From Chloroflexota bacterium (GTDB lineage Bacteria; Chloroflexota; UBA6077; CF-72): a stretch of DNA of 14,393 nt. Both the position numbers and the translations under genes were made by a program. Positions 7,692 through 14,393 of the stretch are shown in pieces; position 1 is the first letter of the stretch; each line of letters starts with the position of its first letter. The notes beneath the pieces were generated by a model. The model was not told the DNA's origin, searched no databases, and saw only the letters and a program-made list of their open reading frames with translations. The stretch spans positions 1 to 14,393 of the forward strand of contig JAFAWJ010000383.1 in assembly GCA_019242065.1 (NCBI GenBank). Direction: 5' to 3'.

Positions 7692-8645
7692 TCAGACGGG
7701 CACGCGGGAACCTGGGACCGGGACTTCCTGCAGCACGGACGCGATGACTGCCGAGGCCGTCGCGTTGCGCATGCGCGCCTCGGGACTCATGATCAGCCGA
7801 TGCGCCAGCGCAGGGATGGCCAGCACCTTCACGTCGTCCGGGATCACGTAATCGCGCCCGAGGAGCATCGAGCGCGCCTGCGCGGCGCGCATCAACGCCA
7901 GGCTGCCGCGCGGGGAGGCGCCGAGATACACGTCCTGATGCTCACGCGTCAGGTTGGCGATGTGCACGATATACCGCTGCAGCTGAGGTTCGACGTGGAT
8001 CGAGCGCACCGCTAGCTGCAACTGCTGCAGCTCGGAGGCGGTCGTGACGGCACGCAGATCTTCGAGGGGATGGCGAACCATCTGGCGCTGCAGCACGTTG
8101 ACCTCGTCGGCCTGGGCGGGGTAACCGAGATGGATGCGCAGCAAGAAGCGATCGAGCTGCGCCTCGGGTAGCGGGAAGGTGCCCTCGTACTCGATAGGGT
8201 TTTGCGTCGCCAGGACCATGAATGGCGTGGGGAGCGCTCGCGTGACGCCTTCGACCGTTACCTGGTGCTCCTCCATGGCCTCGAGGAGGGCGGACTGGGT
8301 TTTGGGCGTGGCGCGGTTGATCTCGTCGGCCAGCACGACGTGGGCGACGATGGGACCCGCGCGGAACTCGAATTCGCTGGTGCGCTGGTTGTAGATGGAG
8401 ACGCCGGTGACGTCGGAGGGCAGGAGGTCCGGGGTGAACTGAATGCGCTTGAAGGTGCAACCGGTAGCGCGGGCGAGGGACTTGGCGAGCATGGTCTTGC
8501 CGACGCCGGGGACGTCTTCGATGAGGAGGTGGCCGCCGGCGGCGAGGCCGATGATGGTGAGCTCCGCCTCGGCGTGCTTACCGATGAGGACCTGCTCGAC
8601 GGCGGCCAGCAAATCTCGGAGTGTTTCGGTGCTTCCCACCCTCAC
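7692..8645 (-). CDS. MoxR-family AAA+ ATPase
   Basis: A cytoplasmic AAA+ ATPase of 317 residues, thought to act as a chaperone that matures or activates neighbouring vWA/DUF58 proteins. Motifs: Walker [17 protein letters not shown] (residues 43-58), [11 protein letters not shown] at 71-81, Walker [21 protein letters not shown] (103-122), sensor 1 ATQNP (146-150) and LDRF with the arginine finger (Arg167), ending in the lid domain with [13 protein letters not shown]. The likely start is GTG at 8643-8645, though the GTG two codons later (8637-8639) is equally possible; both sit in a small hairpin. It follows secA by 36 bases and precedes DUF58 by 12. Confidence 0.93.
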   Translation of the reverse strand: MRVGSTETLRDLLAAVEQVLIGKHAEAELTIIGLAAGGHLLIEDVPGVGKTMLAKSLARATGCTFKRIQFTPDLLPSDVTGVSIYNQRTSEFEFRAGPIVAHVVLADEINRATPKTQSALLEAMEEHQVTVEGVTRALPTPFMVLATQNPIEYEGTFPLPEAQLDRFLLRIHLGYPAQADEVNVLQRQMVRHPLEDLRAVTTASELQQLQLAVRSIHVEPQLQRYIVHIANLTREHQDVYLGASPRGSLALMRAAQARSMLLGRDYVIPDDVKVLAIPALAHRLIMSPEARMRNATASAVIASVLQEVPVPGSRVPV

Positions 8646-8663
8646 CCCGCCGATGGGAGGGTG
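8637..8663. repeat. Inverted repeat across the moxR start
   Basis: CACCCTC (8637-8643) and GAGGGTG (8657-8663) are perfect 7-base arms around a 13-base loop. On the minus-strand transcript both candidate moxR GTG codons and the G-rich ribosome-binding region fall in the 3' arm or the loop, so the hairpin could limit moxR translation relative to secA. There is no T-run, so it is not a typical intrinsic terminator. Confidence 0.45.
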
Positions 8664-8681
8664 AGTCGACCCGGCCCCGCG

Positions 8682-11564
8682 CTATGCGCCATGACAGCGT
8701 TTGTACTTTTTCCCGGACCCACACGGACACGGGTCATTGCGGCCCACCTTCGTGGCCGCTGGGACGCGGACCTGTCCTCCGCCATTGGCCGGCACGGGAG
8801 AGCGCTGTGCGCGCTTTGGGGCGGCGCCATTGCTGCCGTTGGCGCCATTCGTGCCGTTGGCGGCGCCCTTCGTGCCGTTGGCGCCCTTCGTGCCGTTCGT
8901 GGCGCTGCCGCCCTCGCGGTCCGAGTGCTCGAACGCCCCCTCGGTTGGCGGCGTGGGTGGCGGCGCTTGCTGACGCATCTGCAGGTGATAGATCGCATTC
9001 ACCACATCGGCCCGAATGCTGCCCTGCAAATCGTCGAACATGCGCGCGGCCTCGACCTTGTATTCGATGAGCGGGTCGCGCTGGCCGTACGCGCGCAGGC
9101 CAATCCCTTCGCGCAGATCGTCAATGGCGGTCAGGTGCTGGATCCACAGGCGGTCGATGACGTTCAGCATCCAGATGCGTTCCAGCAAACGCATCTGATC
9201 GTGGCCCAGCTCCTGCTCCTTGTGGTCGTACGCGGCTTCGGCGAGCTCCATCAGGTGATCGACCGCTTCCTCGCGATCGGTGAGGTGCTCGATCTCTTCC
9301 CAACTGAAGTTCTCAGGCATGGGAAAGATGCGCTCGACCTGCTGCCGGAGCGTGTCCAGGTCCCATTCGCGGGGATCACCGGCCAGGGCCTCGTCGGTCA
9401 GCTGGACCAGGGTTTCCTCGACCCACTCCATGATGAGCGGCTTGAGATTTTCCTCGAACAGCACCCGGTCGCGGTCGCCGTAAATGACGTCGCGCTGTCG
9501 ATTGAGCACGTCGTCATATTCGACCACGTGTTTGCGGATATCGAAGTTGTAGGCTTCGACCTTTTGCTGCGCGTTTTCGATCGCCCGACTGACCCAGGGA
9601 TGCTCGAGGGGTACGTCTTCTTCGAGGCCAAGCTTGTCCATCAAGCCGGCGATCGACGCACCGCCGAAGCGACGCATCAATTCGTCTTCGAGTGAGACGT
9701 AAAACCGTGACGAGCCCGGGTCACCTTGACGTCCGGCACGGCCGCGCAACTGCAGGTCGATGCGGCGCGCCTCGTGGCGCTCCGTGCCCAGCACGTGCAG
9801 GCCGCCGAGCAGTCTGACACGGTCGGCGTCGCGATCGCACTGGCTGTTGGCCATGTCCCAGGCCTCGGCCCGCTGCTCCGGCGTCGCCTCCTCGAGACTT
9901 ACGCCGTCGCGCTTCAGGTATTCCTCGACCAGGCCATCCGGGTTGCCTCCCAGCAGGATGTCGACACCGCGACCCGCCATGTTCGTGGCGATTGTCACCG
10001 CGCCCGGACGCCCCGCTTGCGAGATCACCCACGCCTCTCGCTCGTGCTGCTTGGCGTTGAGCACTTCGTGCGTCACGCCGCGGCGACTGAGAAGCTCGTG
10101 CAACCGTTCGGACTTTTCGACGGACGTGGTGCCCACCAGCACGGGGCGGCCGATCTGGGCGAACTCCGCGATCTCGTCGATGACTGCGCTGAACTTGGCG
10201 TCCTCGGTCTTGTACACCAGGTCCGCCTGATCGGCGCGCACCATCGGTCGGTGCGTCGGCACGACCACGACGTCCAGGTCGTAAATCTTCTGGAACTCCT
10301 CCCGCTCGGTCCACGCCGTACCCGTCATGCCGGCCAGCTTTTCGTACATGCGGAAGTAGTTCTGGAACGTAATGCGAGCGAGCGTCACGTTCTCGCGCTG
10401 GACATGGACCCCCTCTTTGGCCTCGATCGCCTGGTGCAGACCCTCCGAATAGCGGCGACCAGGCATGAGACGGCCGGTGAACTCGTCGACGATGACGATC
10501 TCACCTTCGGGGTTGACGATGTACTGGTCGTCCCGATGGAACAGGAATTGGGCCTTGAGGGCGTTGTCGAGGTAATGCGTCAGCAGGGCGTTCTGCGGGT
10601 CGTAGATGCTGCCCGAGAAGCTCGAATTCATGCGCTGCAGCATGGCTTCGACTTTGTCGATGCCGCGCTCAGTAGGCGTGACGACGCGGTATTTCTCGTC
10701 GAAGGTGACGTCGGCGTCAGGGTCCACGTCGTCGTCGTTGTCGTCGATTTTCGGCACGGCCACCAGGTTCTTGGCGACCATCGCGAAGACCGTATACAGC
10801 TGATTGGCTTCTTCGGCGGGACCCGAGATGATCAGCGGTGTCCGCGCTTCGTCGACGAGGATGTTGTCGACTTCGTCGACGATCGCATAGTGCAGTGGGC
10901 GCTGCACTTTTCGGTCGGCTTCCCAGACCATGTTGTCGCGCAAATAGTCGAAGCCAAACTCGTTGTTGGTGCCGTAGGTGATGTCGGCGTCATACGCTTC
11001 GCGTCGCTCGACGGGTCGCCAGTGATTCAAGCGCTCGTCGGGGTGCTTGAGTGGGTCGTAATAGTCGCCGTCGTACAGTGCGGCAAACTCGTGGGCAATC
11101 ACGCCGACCTTGAGGCCCAGGGCGGCGTAGATCGGGCCCATCCAGCCACCACCCAGCCGCGACAGATAGTCGTTCGGCGTGACCAGGTGGGCGCCTTTTT
11201 CCTCGATGGCATTGAGGTACAGCGGCAGCGTGGCGACCAGCGTCTTGCCTTCGCCCGTCTTCATCTCGGCGATGCGGCCCGAGTGCAGCACGGCTCCGGC
11301 CAGCAGCTGGACGTCGTAGTGGCGCTTGCCGATGGTCCGCGAAGCGGCTTCGCGTACCGCGGCGAAGGCCTCCGGCATCAGATCGTCGAGGTCCTCACCG
11401 GCGAGGAAGCGGCCGCGGAATTCGGTGGTCTTATCGCGCAGCGCCTCGTCGGAGAGCGCGCGATACTCCTCTTCGAGCGCGCTGGTCTCAGCGAGGAGAG
11501 GTCGGAGCTTTTTGATTTCGCGTTCGGAGGAGTCGCCGCCGAGCTTGGTAATCCAGTTGAACAT
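8682..11564 (-). CDS. secA: Preprotein translocase ATPase SecA
   Basis: SecA is the motor ATPase that drives unfolded proteins through SecYEG. The 960-residue product is near full family length. Landmarks: Walker [21 protein letters not shown] (99-118), [18 protein letters not shown] (129-146), [19 protein letters not shown] (194-212), Walker [19 protein letters not shown] (228-245), [15 protein letters not shown] and [17 protein letters not shown] in the second motor domain, and [17 protein letters not shown]. The end is a SEC-C zinc motif [13 protein letters not shown] with Cys946, Cys948, Cys957 and His958. Oddities are an acidic insertion near 274-286 and a glycine-rich linker of NGTKGA-like repeats near 890-914. 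The ATG at 11562-11564 fits the family N-terminus ([10 protein letters not shown]). It lacks a ribosome site and directly follows a 7-base repeat tract. Confidence 0.98.
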   Translation of the reverse strand: MFNWITKLGGDSSEREIKKLRPLLAETSALEEEYRALSDEALRDKTTEFRGRFLAGEDLDDLMPEAFAAVREAASRTIGKRHYDVQLLAGAVLHSGRIAEMKTGEGKTLVATLPLYLNAIEEKGAHLVTPNDYLSRLGGGWMGPIYAALGLKVGVIAHEFAALYDGDYYDPLKHPDERLNHWRPVERREAYDADITYGTNNEFGFDYLRDNMVWEADRKVQRPLHYAIVDEVDNILVDEARTPLIISGPAEEANQLYTVFAMVAKNLVAVPKIDDNDDDVDPDADVTFDEKYRVVTPTERGIDKVEAMLQRMNSSFSGSIYDPQNALLTHYLDNALKAQFLFHRDDQYIVNPEGEIVIVDEFTGRLMPGRRYSEGLHQAIEAKEGVHVQRENVTLARITFQNYFRMYEKLAGMTGTAWTEREEFQKIYDLDVVVVPTHRPMVRADQADLVYKTEDAKFSAVIDEIAEFAQIGRPVLVGTTSVEKSERLHELLSRRGVTHEVLNAKQHEREAWVISQAGRPGAVTIATNMAGRGVDILLGGNPDGLVEEYLKRDGVSLEEATPEQRAEAWDMANSQCDRDADRVRLLGGLHVLGTERHEARRIDLQLRGRAGRQGDPGSSRFYVSLEDELMRRFGGASIAGLMDKLGLEEDVPLEHPWVSRAIENAQQKVEAYNFDIRKHVVEYDDVLNRQRDVIYGDRDRVLFEENLKPLIMEWVEETLVQLTDEALAGDPREWDLDTLRQQVERIFPMPENFSWEEIEHLTDREEAVDHLMELAEAAYDHKEQELGHDQMRLLERIWMLNVIDRLWIQHLTAIDDLREGIGLRAYGQRDPLIEYKVEAARMFDDLQGSIRADVVNAIYHLQMRQQAPPPTPPTEGAFEHSDREGGSATNGTKGANGTKGAANGTNGANGSNGAAPKRAQRSPVPANGGGQVRVPAATKVGRNDPCPCGSGKKYKRCHGA
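8824..8900 (-). repeat. Low-complexity repeat in secA encoding an NGTKGA-like linker
   Basis: Repeated units around TTCGTGCCGTTGGCG on the plus strand encode, on the minus strand, a run of Asn-Gly-Thr-Lys-Gly-Ala-like words joining the SecA core to its zinc tail. Residues are small and flexible. Copy number may vary between strains. Confidence 0.6.
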
Positions 11565-11565
11565 A

Positions 11566-11602
11566 GCTGTAAGCCGTTAGCTGTTAGCCCTTAGCTTTTA
11601 GC
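11566..11602. repeat. Five tandem 7-base repeats next to the secA start
   Basis: Plus strand units GCTGTAA, GCCGTTA, GCTGTTA, GCCCTTA and GCTTTTA run without gaps from 11566 to 11600, followed by GC. On the secA strand they read GCTAAAA, GCTAAGG, GCTAACA, GCTAACG, GCTTACA and lead straight into GCTATG with the secA ATG. Related 7-base units lie in inverted orientation next to prs. Confidence 0.8.
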
Positions 11603-11688
11603 AGGTCACGCAGCACGGCGCGTGTATTGTCTCCCATTGCGAGCCGCTCCGCCACTAGCAAACTGCTAGCTGATAGCTAACGGCTAAC
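11569..11688. repeat. Inverted repeat spanning the prs-secA intergenic region
   Basis: The plus-strand words GTAAGCCGTTAGCT (11569-11582) and AGCTAACGGCTAAC (11675-11688) are inverted copies matching at 13 of 14 bases, belonging to two arrays of 7-base units of opposite orientation (11566-11602 and about 11667-11690). A transcript reading from prs to secA could fold into a long stem with the secA ATG 5 bases beyond its base. This could be a transcription attenuator, a processing site or a mobile-element remnant. Confidence 0.6.
11584..11637 (-). CDS. Candidate 17-residue leader peptide upstream of secA
   Basis: ATG (11635-11637) to TAA (11584-11586) encodes MGDNTRAVLRDLLKAKG. A GGAG lies 9 bases before the ATG, better than anything before secA itself. 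The stop is 19 bases before the secA ATG, so terminating ribosomes could reinitiate on secA. The peptide is basic and could form an amphipathic helix. It does not resemble E. coli SecM, and its last codons lie in the 7-base repeats. It could also be chance or a gene remnant. Confidence 0.35.
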   Translation of the reverse strand: MGDNTRAVLRDLLKAKG

Positions 11689-11691
11689 CCC

Positions 11692-12648
11692 CTAGACAGG
11701 CGCCCCGAACATCGCACCCACCGACTCGCCCGTGTGAATGCGCGAGATCGCCTCCCCCAGCAGCAGCGACACTGACAAAACCGTCATATTCGGCAGGCGT
11801 TTGTACCCCGGCTGCTCGACCGTGTCGGTGACGATGAGCTCTTCGATCGGCGAGTTGCGCAGTCGTTCGATCGCCGGCCCCGTCAGCAACGCGTGCGTCG
11901 CCGCGGCGTAGACCGACCGCGCTCCCGCGCGCATGACGATCTCGGCGGCGCCCACAATCGAGCCGGCGGTGTCGATCTCGTCGTCGACGATGATGGCCGA
12001 ACGCCCGCGCACGTCGCCGATGACGCCCAGCGATTCGCTCTTGCTGTTGTTGCCCAGTCGCCGCTTCTCGACGAAGGCCACTGACGCGCCAATCATGTCG
12101 GCAAAGTTCCGGGCGCGCTTGGCAAAGCCCAAATCGCCGGCGACGACGACCGGATCGATCATCTCCATGCCATTGACGTAGTCACGCAGCAGCGGCTGCA
12201 TCGCGGTGAGCTCGTCGACCGGAATATTGAAGAAGCCCTGCACCTGGCCGGCGTGCAGATCAATCGTCAGCAGACGATTCGCGCCGGCGGTCTGGAGCAT
12301 GTCCGCGATCAGCCTGGCGGTGATCGGCACACGCGGCTGGTCCTTTTTGTCGGACCGCGCGTACGAGAAGTAGGGCACCACGGCGGTGATGCGACTCGCC
12401 GAGGCGCGCTTGAGGGCGTCGATCATGATGAGGAGCTCGAGAATCGAGTCACTCACATTGGGGTACGTGGGCTGAATGACGAAGACGTCGTGCTCACGCA
12501 CGTTCTGGTTGATCTTGGGAAAGATGTTTTCGTTCGAGAATTTGACGACCTCGGCTTTGCCCAGGGCCACGCCGAGGTAGCCGCACACCGCATGCGCGAG
12601 CTCGGGGTGTGCCGTCCCGCTGAAGATCGACAGATCTCGGTACACCAT
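11692..12648 (-). CDS. prs: Ribose-phosphate pyrophosphokinase (PRPP synthetase)
   Basis: Makes PRPP from ribose 5-phosphate and ATP, feeding nucleotide, histidine and tryptophan synthesis in the cytoplasm. The 318-residue product has the class I length. Motifs: SNENIFPKINQNVREHDVF (with the Phe/Asn of the ATP site region), PYFSYARSDKKDQPRVPITA (flexible loop; commonly YARQDRK), TIDLHAGQVQGFF (ribose-phosphate and metal site), and the PRPP-binding loop AIIVDDEIDTAGSIVGAA. The frame is open to 12714, but the ATG at 12646-12648 gives MVYRDLSIFSGTAHPELA as in the family and has AGAGGG 6 bases upstream. A good promoter lies about 75 bases upstream, so prs probably starts its own transcript; the TAG stop abuts the 7-base repeat array. 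Confidence 0.97.
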   Translation of the reverse strand: MVYRDLSIFSGTAHPELAHAVCGYLGVALGKAEVVKFSNENIFPKINQNVREHDVFVIQPTYPNVSDSILELLIMIDALKRASASRITAVVPYFSYARSDKKDQPRVPITARLIADMLQTAGANRLLTIDLHAGQVQGFFNIPVDELTAMQPLLRDYVNGMEMIDPVVVAGDLGFAKRARNFADMIGASVAFVEKRRLGNNSKSESLGVIGDVRGRSAIIVDDEIDTAGSIVGAAEIVMRAGARSVYAAATHALLTGPAIERLRNSPIEELIVTDTVEQPGYKRLPNMTVLSVSLLLGEAISRIHTGESVGAMFGAPV

Positions 12649-12654
12649 CGGGAA

Positions 12655-12660
12655 CCCTCT
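12655..12660 (-). promoter_or_regulatory. Ribosome binding site of prs
   Basis: AGAGGG is 6 bases from the ATG at 12646-12648 and supports it over longer alternative starts. Confidence 0.6.
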
Positions 12661-12723
12661 ACTTCGAGACGCGAGCGCTTGCGGAGTCGAGGTCGCAAGC
12701 GAGGCCGGCTGCATACGCCCGGA

Positions 12724-12751
12724 AGTATAAGGTCGCGGCGGGACCCGTTAA
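12724..12751 (-). promoter_or_regulatory. Probable sigma-70-type promoter of prs
   Basis: On the minus strand TTAACG (12746-12751) is 16 bases from TATACT (12724-12729). The -10 matches TATAAT at 5 of 6 and the -35 matches TTGACA at 4 of 6. Transcription would begin near 12717, leaving a leader of about 70 bases before the prs ATG. Confidence 0.5.
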
Positions 12752-12758
12752 CGTTTCG

Positions 12759-12777
12759 ACCCCGTGCCGGCCGGGGT
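12759..12777 (-). terminator. Weak hairpin just after the ABC permease stop
   Basis: ACCCCG (loop GCCGGCA) CGGGGT forms a 6-base GC-rich stem directly after the permease TAA. No T-run follows, so intrinsic termination is uncertain, but its place between the permease and the prs promoter fits an end of transcript. Confidence 0.3.
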
Positions 12778-13605
12778 TTAGCCACTGCGCTTCAGTCGAC
12801 CTGTCCTGCGCGCGTAGCGCTCCGCCGTGCGGAAAATCAGCAGGCCGCCCGGGATCAGCACCGCGCCCATGACCAGCAGGATCACCAGGTCGCCGACGAC
12901 CGCCGACGGCGGCGCCCCCTCCAGCAGGCCGGCGCGTACCGAGCGCAGCACGTAGGTCATCGGCGAGATCAGCGACAGCGCCTGCAGCCAGCCGGGCAGC
13001 ACGTCGACCGGCGCATACACGCCCGAGATCAGCAGCAGGCCGGAATGGATGACGAACGTCATCTGCGCCCCACGCTCGGTAAACAGCAGCGGCAGTACGG
13101 CCGCCACAATCGCCAGACCGATGACGCTCAGGCTGCCGACGGCCACCACGACGAACACCGTCGCCACATTGGCGTTGGTCAGGCTGACGCCAAAGATCAG
13201 CGCGACCACCGCGAAGATCAGCAGAGCGCGCACGACCGAGTACGTCACCGCGTACAGACAGGTCCCGATCAGATGCAGCGAACGACGCACCGGCGCCATC
13301 AGCGTGTACTCGATCGTCCCTTCCCAGCGTTCCCAGGCGATCGTCTCCGCGACGACGTCGAACACCGCCGACAGGTAGCTCCACATCGTCGTCCCGATCA
13401 GCAGGTACAGGACAAAGTAGTGGGTATCCACCTGCTGGCCCGTGATCTGCTCGGTCGCGGCGGCGATATACAGGATCGTCAGGGCGTTGACGAGCGAATA
13501 GAAGATCCAGACCACCTCCCAGCCCAGATAGCGGCGGGTGAGGTTCCAGTTGCGTTCGAAGAAGGCGTATGCCGTATTGATTTCGCGGGTTGTTGCCAGG
13601 CTCAA
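12778..13605 (-). CDS. ABC-2 type transporter permease
   Basis: A 275-residue membrane protein with about six hydrophobic helices and the ABC-2 pattern: WERWEGTIEYTLMAPVRRS near 91-109 in the loop after helix two, and late in the protein SGVYAPVDVLPGWLQALSLI and SPMTYVLRSVRAGLLEG, which fit the conserved C-terminal half of such exporters. Substrate unknown: drug, polysaccharide or lipid exporters all look like this. The TTG at 13603-13605 overlaps the ATPase stop as TTGA. It is preceded at 4 bases by AAGGAGG, a near-perfect ribosome site, so this is a confident non-ATG start. It forms a pair with the ATPase upstream. Confidence 0.9.
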   Translation of the reverse strand: MSLATTREINTAYAFFERNWNLTRRYLGWEVVWIFYSLVNALTILYIAAATEQITGQQVDTHYFVLYLLIGTTMWSYLSAVFDVVAETIAWERWEGTIEYTLMAPVRRSLHLIGTCLYAVTYSVVRALLIFAVVALIFGVSLTNANVATVFVVVAVGSLSVIGLAIVAAVLPLLFTERGAQMTFVIHSGLLLISGVYAPVDVLPGWLQALSLISPMTYVLRSVRAGLLEGAPPSAVVGDLVILLVMGAVLIPGGLLIFRTAERYARRTGRLKRSG

Positions 13606-14393
13606 GCAGCCTCCTTTTGTTCATGCGTCAGCCGCATGAACACGTCTTCCATCGAGCCGCCGCTCTGTTTCAGGCGCTCCGGGGTGTCCACCGCGATCAC
13701 CTGCCCGTGGTCGAGCACGGCGAGCCGGTCACACAGACGGTCGGCTTCGTCCATATCGTGGGTGGTCAGTACGACGGTGGCGTCATGCATCTGACGCATC
13801 GCCAGCACCAGTTGCTGCACGTCTTTTTTGGACCTGGGGTCCAGGCCAGTGGTCGGCTCGTCCAGCAGCAGCAGCACCGGCGAGGTCAGCAGCGCGCGCG
13901 CGATGGCCACCTTCTGCTGCATGCCGCGCGACATCTCTTCCATCGGCTCGAGCGCGACCTTGCGGCTGATCCCCAGGCGGCCCAGGATCTCCAGTCCGCT
14001 CCGGCGTGCTTCGTCGGCGCCGAGTCCGTACAGACGGGCGGCATACAGCAGGTTTTCCATCGGGCTGAGCTTTTTGAAAAACGCCGCGTCCACGCTGACG
14101 CGATTGATCAGCTGCTTGACGCGCAGCTCGTGGCGCACCACGTCCAGTCCAAAGACGTGTACCGAGCCGCGATCGGGCAGCAGCAGCGTGGAGATGACGC
14201 GAATCAACGTGGACTTGCCGGAGCCGTTGGCGCCGAGGATGCCGAAAATCTCGCCGCGTTCGACACTCAGCGAGACGTCGTCAACCGCAAGGACGCGCTT
14301 CGGGGCGGGTTTCGAGCGCCACGGCACTGAAAGGCGCAGCTGGGAACCGAAGAATTTCGAAACGCCGCGCACGTCCAACGCGGGACAGGCAGC
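13602..14393 (-). CDS. ABC transporter ATP-binding protein, 5' end beyond the window
   Basis: Cytoplasmic ATPase of an ABC-2 exporter. Motifs (residues counted from a TTG at 14376-14378): Walker A GILGANGSGKSTLIR at 46-60, signature region EEMSRGMQQKVAIARAL at 147-163 (MSRGM, a variant of LSGGQ), Walker B LLLLDEPTTGLDP at 169-181, H-loop LTTHDMDEADRL with His207. The C-terminus ends GGSMEDVFMRLT. The frame stays open to the window edge (ACPALDVRGVSKFFG), and the residues before the TTG look like a normal ABC N-terminus, so the true start is probably outside. An unusual insertion of about 17 residues lies between SKFFG and the first conserved VDDVS strand. It is coupled to the permease downstream. 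Confidence 0.93.
   Translation of the reverse strand, partial: AACPALDVRGVSKFFGSQLRLSVPWRSKPAPKRVLAVDDVSLSVERGEIFGILGANGSGKSTLIRVISTLLLPDRGSVHVFGLDVVRHELRVKQLINRVSVDAAFFKKLSPMENLLYAARLYGLGADEARRSGLEILGRLGISRKVALEPMEEMSRGMQQKVAIARALLTSPVLLLLDEPTTGLDPRSKKDVQQLVLAMRQMHDATVVLTTHDMDEADRLCDRLAVLDHGQVIAVDTPERLKQSGGSMEDVFMRLTHEQKEAA
13610..13616 (-). promoter_or_regulatory. Strong ribosome binding site for the TTG-started permease
   Basis: AAGGAGG inside the last ATPase codons, 4 bases from the TTG. It decides the permease start and implies translation coupled to the ATPase. Confidence 0.75.

Noticed and set aside
8202..9695. Long plus-strand open frame opposite moxR and secA
   Set aside because: It crosses two real genes and their gap and has no recognisable motif; it is a GC-rich shadow.
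9726..11594. Long plus-strand open frame of over 600 codons opposite secA
   Set aside because: It lies antisense to a secA with every family motif. Long antisense frames are common in GC-rich genes, and its translation (Val, His, Asp rich) shows no domain.
12253..13794. Plus-strand open frame of over 500 codons opposite prs and the ABC genes
   Set aside because: Rich in Arg, Gln and His with no family features; it runs antisense to three well-supported genes.
1..14393. tRNA, rRNA, riboswitch or insertion sequence
   Set aside because: No cloverleaf, ribosomal motif, known riboswitch core or transposase was recognised on either strand; nearly all sequence is explained by coding genes.

Overview
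This is a high-GC window of a bacterial chromosome. The mix of genes points to a monoderm (Gram-positive-type) lineage. The best marker is the MurT/GatD pair, which amidates lipid II and is known mainly from Firmicutes, Actinobacteria and Chloroflexota. A SecA of about 960 residues with a SEC-C zinc tail, and the secA-moxR-DUF58-transglutaminase order, would fit a Chloroflexota-like organism. That taxonomic placement is inference and weak. No RNA genes, insertion sequences or CRISPR arrays were seen, and almost every gene is on the minus strand.

Reading down the minus strand from the right edge: (i) an ABC-2 export pair, an ATPase cut by the window edge and a TTG-started permease coupled to it by a TTGA overlap. 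(ii) prs (PRPP synthetase), with a recognisable promoter about 75 bases upstream. (iii) secA, separated from prs by a 127-base gap filled with 7-base repeats and a possible 17-codon leader ORF. (iv) moxR, a DUF58 gene and a transglutaminase/DUF4129 membrane protein, packed tightly after secA and probably one transcription unit. (v) A single plus-strand gene, a membrane-anchored alpha/beta hydrolase, which overlaps the transglutaminase gene tail to tail and is divergent from the next cluster. (vi) murT and gatD, then a 349-base stretch carrying a 57-base (19-codon) tandem repeat, then the start of murJ, the lipid II flippase, cut by the left window edge.

The themes are cell envelope construction (MurT/GatD amidates the stem peptide of lipid II and MurJ flips it), protein export (SecA), and a MoxR-centred module whose partners look membrane- or envelope-facing. 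The recognised genes are well-known families. The least explained parts are the repeat-bearing segment between gatD and murJ and the repeat-rich leader region of secA. No clear new multi-gene system is evident.
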